From Pseudomonadota bacterium (GTDB taxonomy: Bacteria; Pseudomonadota; Alphaproteobacteria; Sphingomonadales; Sphingomonadaceae): a DNA stretch of 6,897 nt. The notes below the pieces were generated by a model. That model worked only from the letters and a program-made list of their open reading frames with translations. It made no database searches and had not been told where the DNA came from. Below, in pieces: positions 5,999 to 6,897 of the stretch. Every line of letters begins with the position of its first letter. Position 1 is the stretch's first letter. The stretch lies in the NCBI GenBank assembly GCA_023386135.1, contig JAEWKG010000045.1:1-6897 (forward strand). Reading direction: 5' to 3'. The position numbers and the translations under genes are program-made.

Positions 5999-6820
5999 AT
6001 GGCGGCGATTTCGGGCCTGATCCGGGTAATGGAGAAAGCCGCGCGCAAGGCGGGCGGCAAGCTGCGGCGCGACTTCGGCGAAGTCGAGCACCTGCAGGTC
6101 AGCCGCAAGGGGCCGGCCGATTTCGTCTCCAAGGCGGACCAGATCGCCGAGCGGACGATCTACGACGAACTCCTCCACGCGCGGCCCGACTGGGGTTTCG
6201 AGCTGGAAGAGGGCGGCACGATCGAGGGCAAGCCCGGCAACCCGCGGTGGATCGTCGATCCGCTCGACGGCACGAGCAACTTCCTCCACGGCATCCCGCA
6301 TTTCGCGATCTCGATCGCGGCGCAGGAACCCAAGCTGGACGGTTCAGGTTGGGGCGAGGTCGTCGCGGCGGTCGTCTACCAGCCGATCACCGACGAGACG
6401 TTCTGGGCAGAGAAGACCCGTGGCGCGTGGCTGCAAGACAAGCGCCTGCGCGTGTCCAGCCGACGCAACCTCGCGGACTCGCTGATCGCGACCGGCATCC
6501 CCTATGGCGGACATGGCGACTTCGGCGAATGGACCCGCGTCCTCTCCGAGATCGGCCCGCAGGTCGCCGGCATTCGCCGCTTCGGCGCGGCCTCGCTCGA
6601 TCTGGCTTGGGTGGCGGCGGGCCGCTTCGACGGATTCTGGGAGAGCGACCTCGCGCCTTGGGACACCGCCGCGGGATGCCTGCTGGTGCGCGAGGCGGGC
6701 GGCTTCGTGACCGACTACCGCGGCCGCAGCCTGCCGGTGTGCGACCGCCAGGTGCTGGCCGCCAACGACGGCCTGCATTCCAAGCTGCACAAGAGCCTCG
6801 CCGCCGCGCTCAAGAAATAG
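5999..6820 (+). CDS. suhB: Inositol-monophosphatase-family protein (SuhB-like)
   Basis: This is a cytosolic Mg-dependent, Li-sensitive-type phosphatase family acting on inositol-1-phosphate and related sugar phosphates. At 273 residues it is typical in length. The metal sites are complete: Glu70/Glu71 (FELEEGG), Asp87 and Asp90 in WIVDPLDGTSNF (84-95), and Asp222 in PWDTAAG (220-226), followed by LLVREAGG. The N-terminal SRKGPADFVSKADQIAE (35-51) is the usual stretch before the first metal ligand. The ATG at 5999 has GAGG 8 bases upstream. E. coli SuhB also serves in rRNA antitermination with NusA, which would suit the pairing with efp, but sequence cannot show that here. Other members of the superfamily hydrolyse histidinol phosphate, PAP or fructose bisphosphate, so the substrate is open; the fold and family are not. 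A minus-strand gene ends 3 bases downstream. Confidence 0.9.
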   Translation: MAAISGLIRVMEKAARKAGGKLRRDFGEVEHLQVSRKGPADFVSKADQIAERTIYDELLHARPDWGFELEEGGTIEGKPGNPRWIVDPLDGTSNFLHGIPHFAISIAAQEPKLDGSGWGEVVAAVVYQPITDETFWAEKTRGAWLQDKRLRVSSRRNLADSLIATGIPYGGHGDFGEWTRVLSEIGPQVAGIRRFGAASLDLAWVAAGRFDGFWESDLAPWDTAAGCLLVREAGGFVTDYRGRSLPVCDRQVLAANDGLHSKLHKSLAAALKK

Positions 6821-6823
6821 CCC

Positions 6824-6897
6824 TCAGTCGGCGTAGATTGCGTCGCTGAAGGCTTCCATCAGCGTGTGCCAGTCGCTGAGTACGCTGGCGAATTCTT
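6824..6897 (-). CDS. C-terminal end of an unidentified gene
   Basis: A minus-strand frame enters from the right edge and stops at TGA (6826-6824), giving 23 residues: EFASVLSDWHTLMEAFSDAI followed by YAD. The codons are mostly G/C-ending like the neighbours, and the amphipathic, helical-looking composition is plausible for a real C-terminus. It converges on the IMPase gene with 3 bases between the stops, a spacing usual for packed genomes. The fragment is too short to assign a family. Confidence 0.5.
   Translation of the reverse strand, partial: EFASVLSDWHTLMEAFSDAIYAD

Noticed and set aside
5059..6132. A 357-codon minus-strand frame across efp
   Set aside because: It is antisense to the strongly conserved efp gene and has no recognisable domain; it is a GC-bias shadow.

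Overview
The window looks like ordinary chromosomal DNA from a GC-rich alphaproteobacterium, most likely a sphingomonad (Sphingomonadales: Sphingomonas, Novosphingobium or Erythrobacter type). The basis is high GC, codons ending mostly in G or C, the wording of the proteins (ThiE with GAFFPSTTK, EF-P with PGKGGAYMQVEMKNL) and the efp-IMPase gene pair. The lineage is inferred from recalled family resemblance, not from a search. I see no insertion sequence, phage gene, CRISPR array, tRNA or rRNA, and no composition break suggesting recent transfer. No gene-free stretch exceeds about 136 bases.

Left part (1-2996): a truncated minus-strand gene for a small Cys-pair lipoprotein starts at 298 and runs off the left edge. 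Divergent from it, thiE (thiamine phosphate synthase) starts at about 360 and is followed 21 bases later by a 653-residue OPT-family membrane transporter. The two probably share a transcript.

Middle part (2997-4929): an envelope pair. A lipoprotein L,D-transpeptidase (PG-binding domain, LysM-like segment, YkuD catalytic domain) is followed after 7 bases by a membrane-anchored M23/LytM zinc peptidase. One gene makes or edits peptidoglycan cross-links and the other has a complete hydrolase site. The ribosome-binding site of the transpeptidase lies in one arm of a 7-bp inverted repeat, a possible translational control element.

Right part (4926-6897): a short exported protein of unknown function on the minus strand converges on the M23 gene, their stop codons overlapping in a TTAA. 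It diverges from efp (elongation factor P), which is followed after 10 bases by an inositol-monophosphatase/SuhB-family gene. The last 74 bases hold the C-terminal end of another minus-strand gene converging on it.

Most of the genes are recognisable housekeeping or envelope functions. I found no convincing new multi-gene system. The points most worth a second look are the possible mRNA structure over the L,D-transpeptidase ribosome-binding site, the low-complexity insert that appears to split its LysM-like domain, the transpeptidase/M23 pairing, and the two small exported Cys-pair proteins of unknown function.
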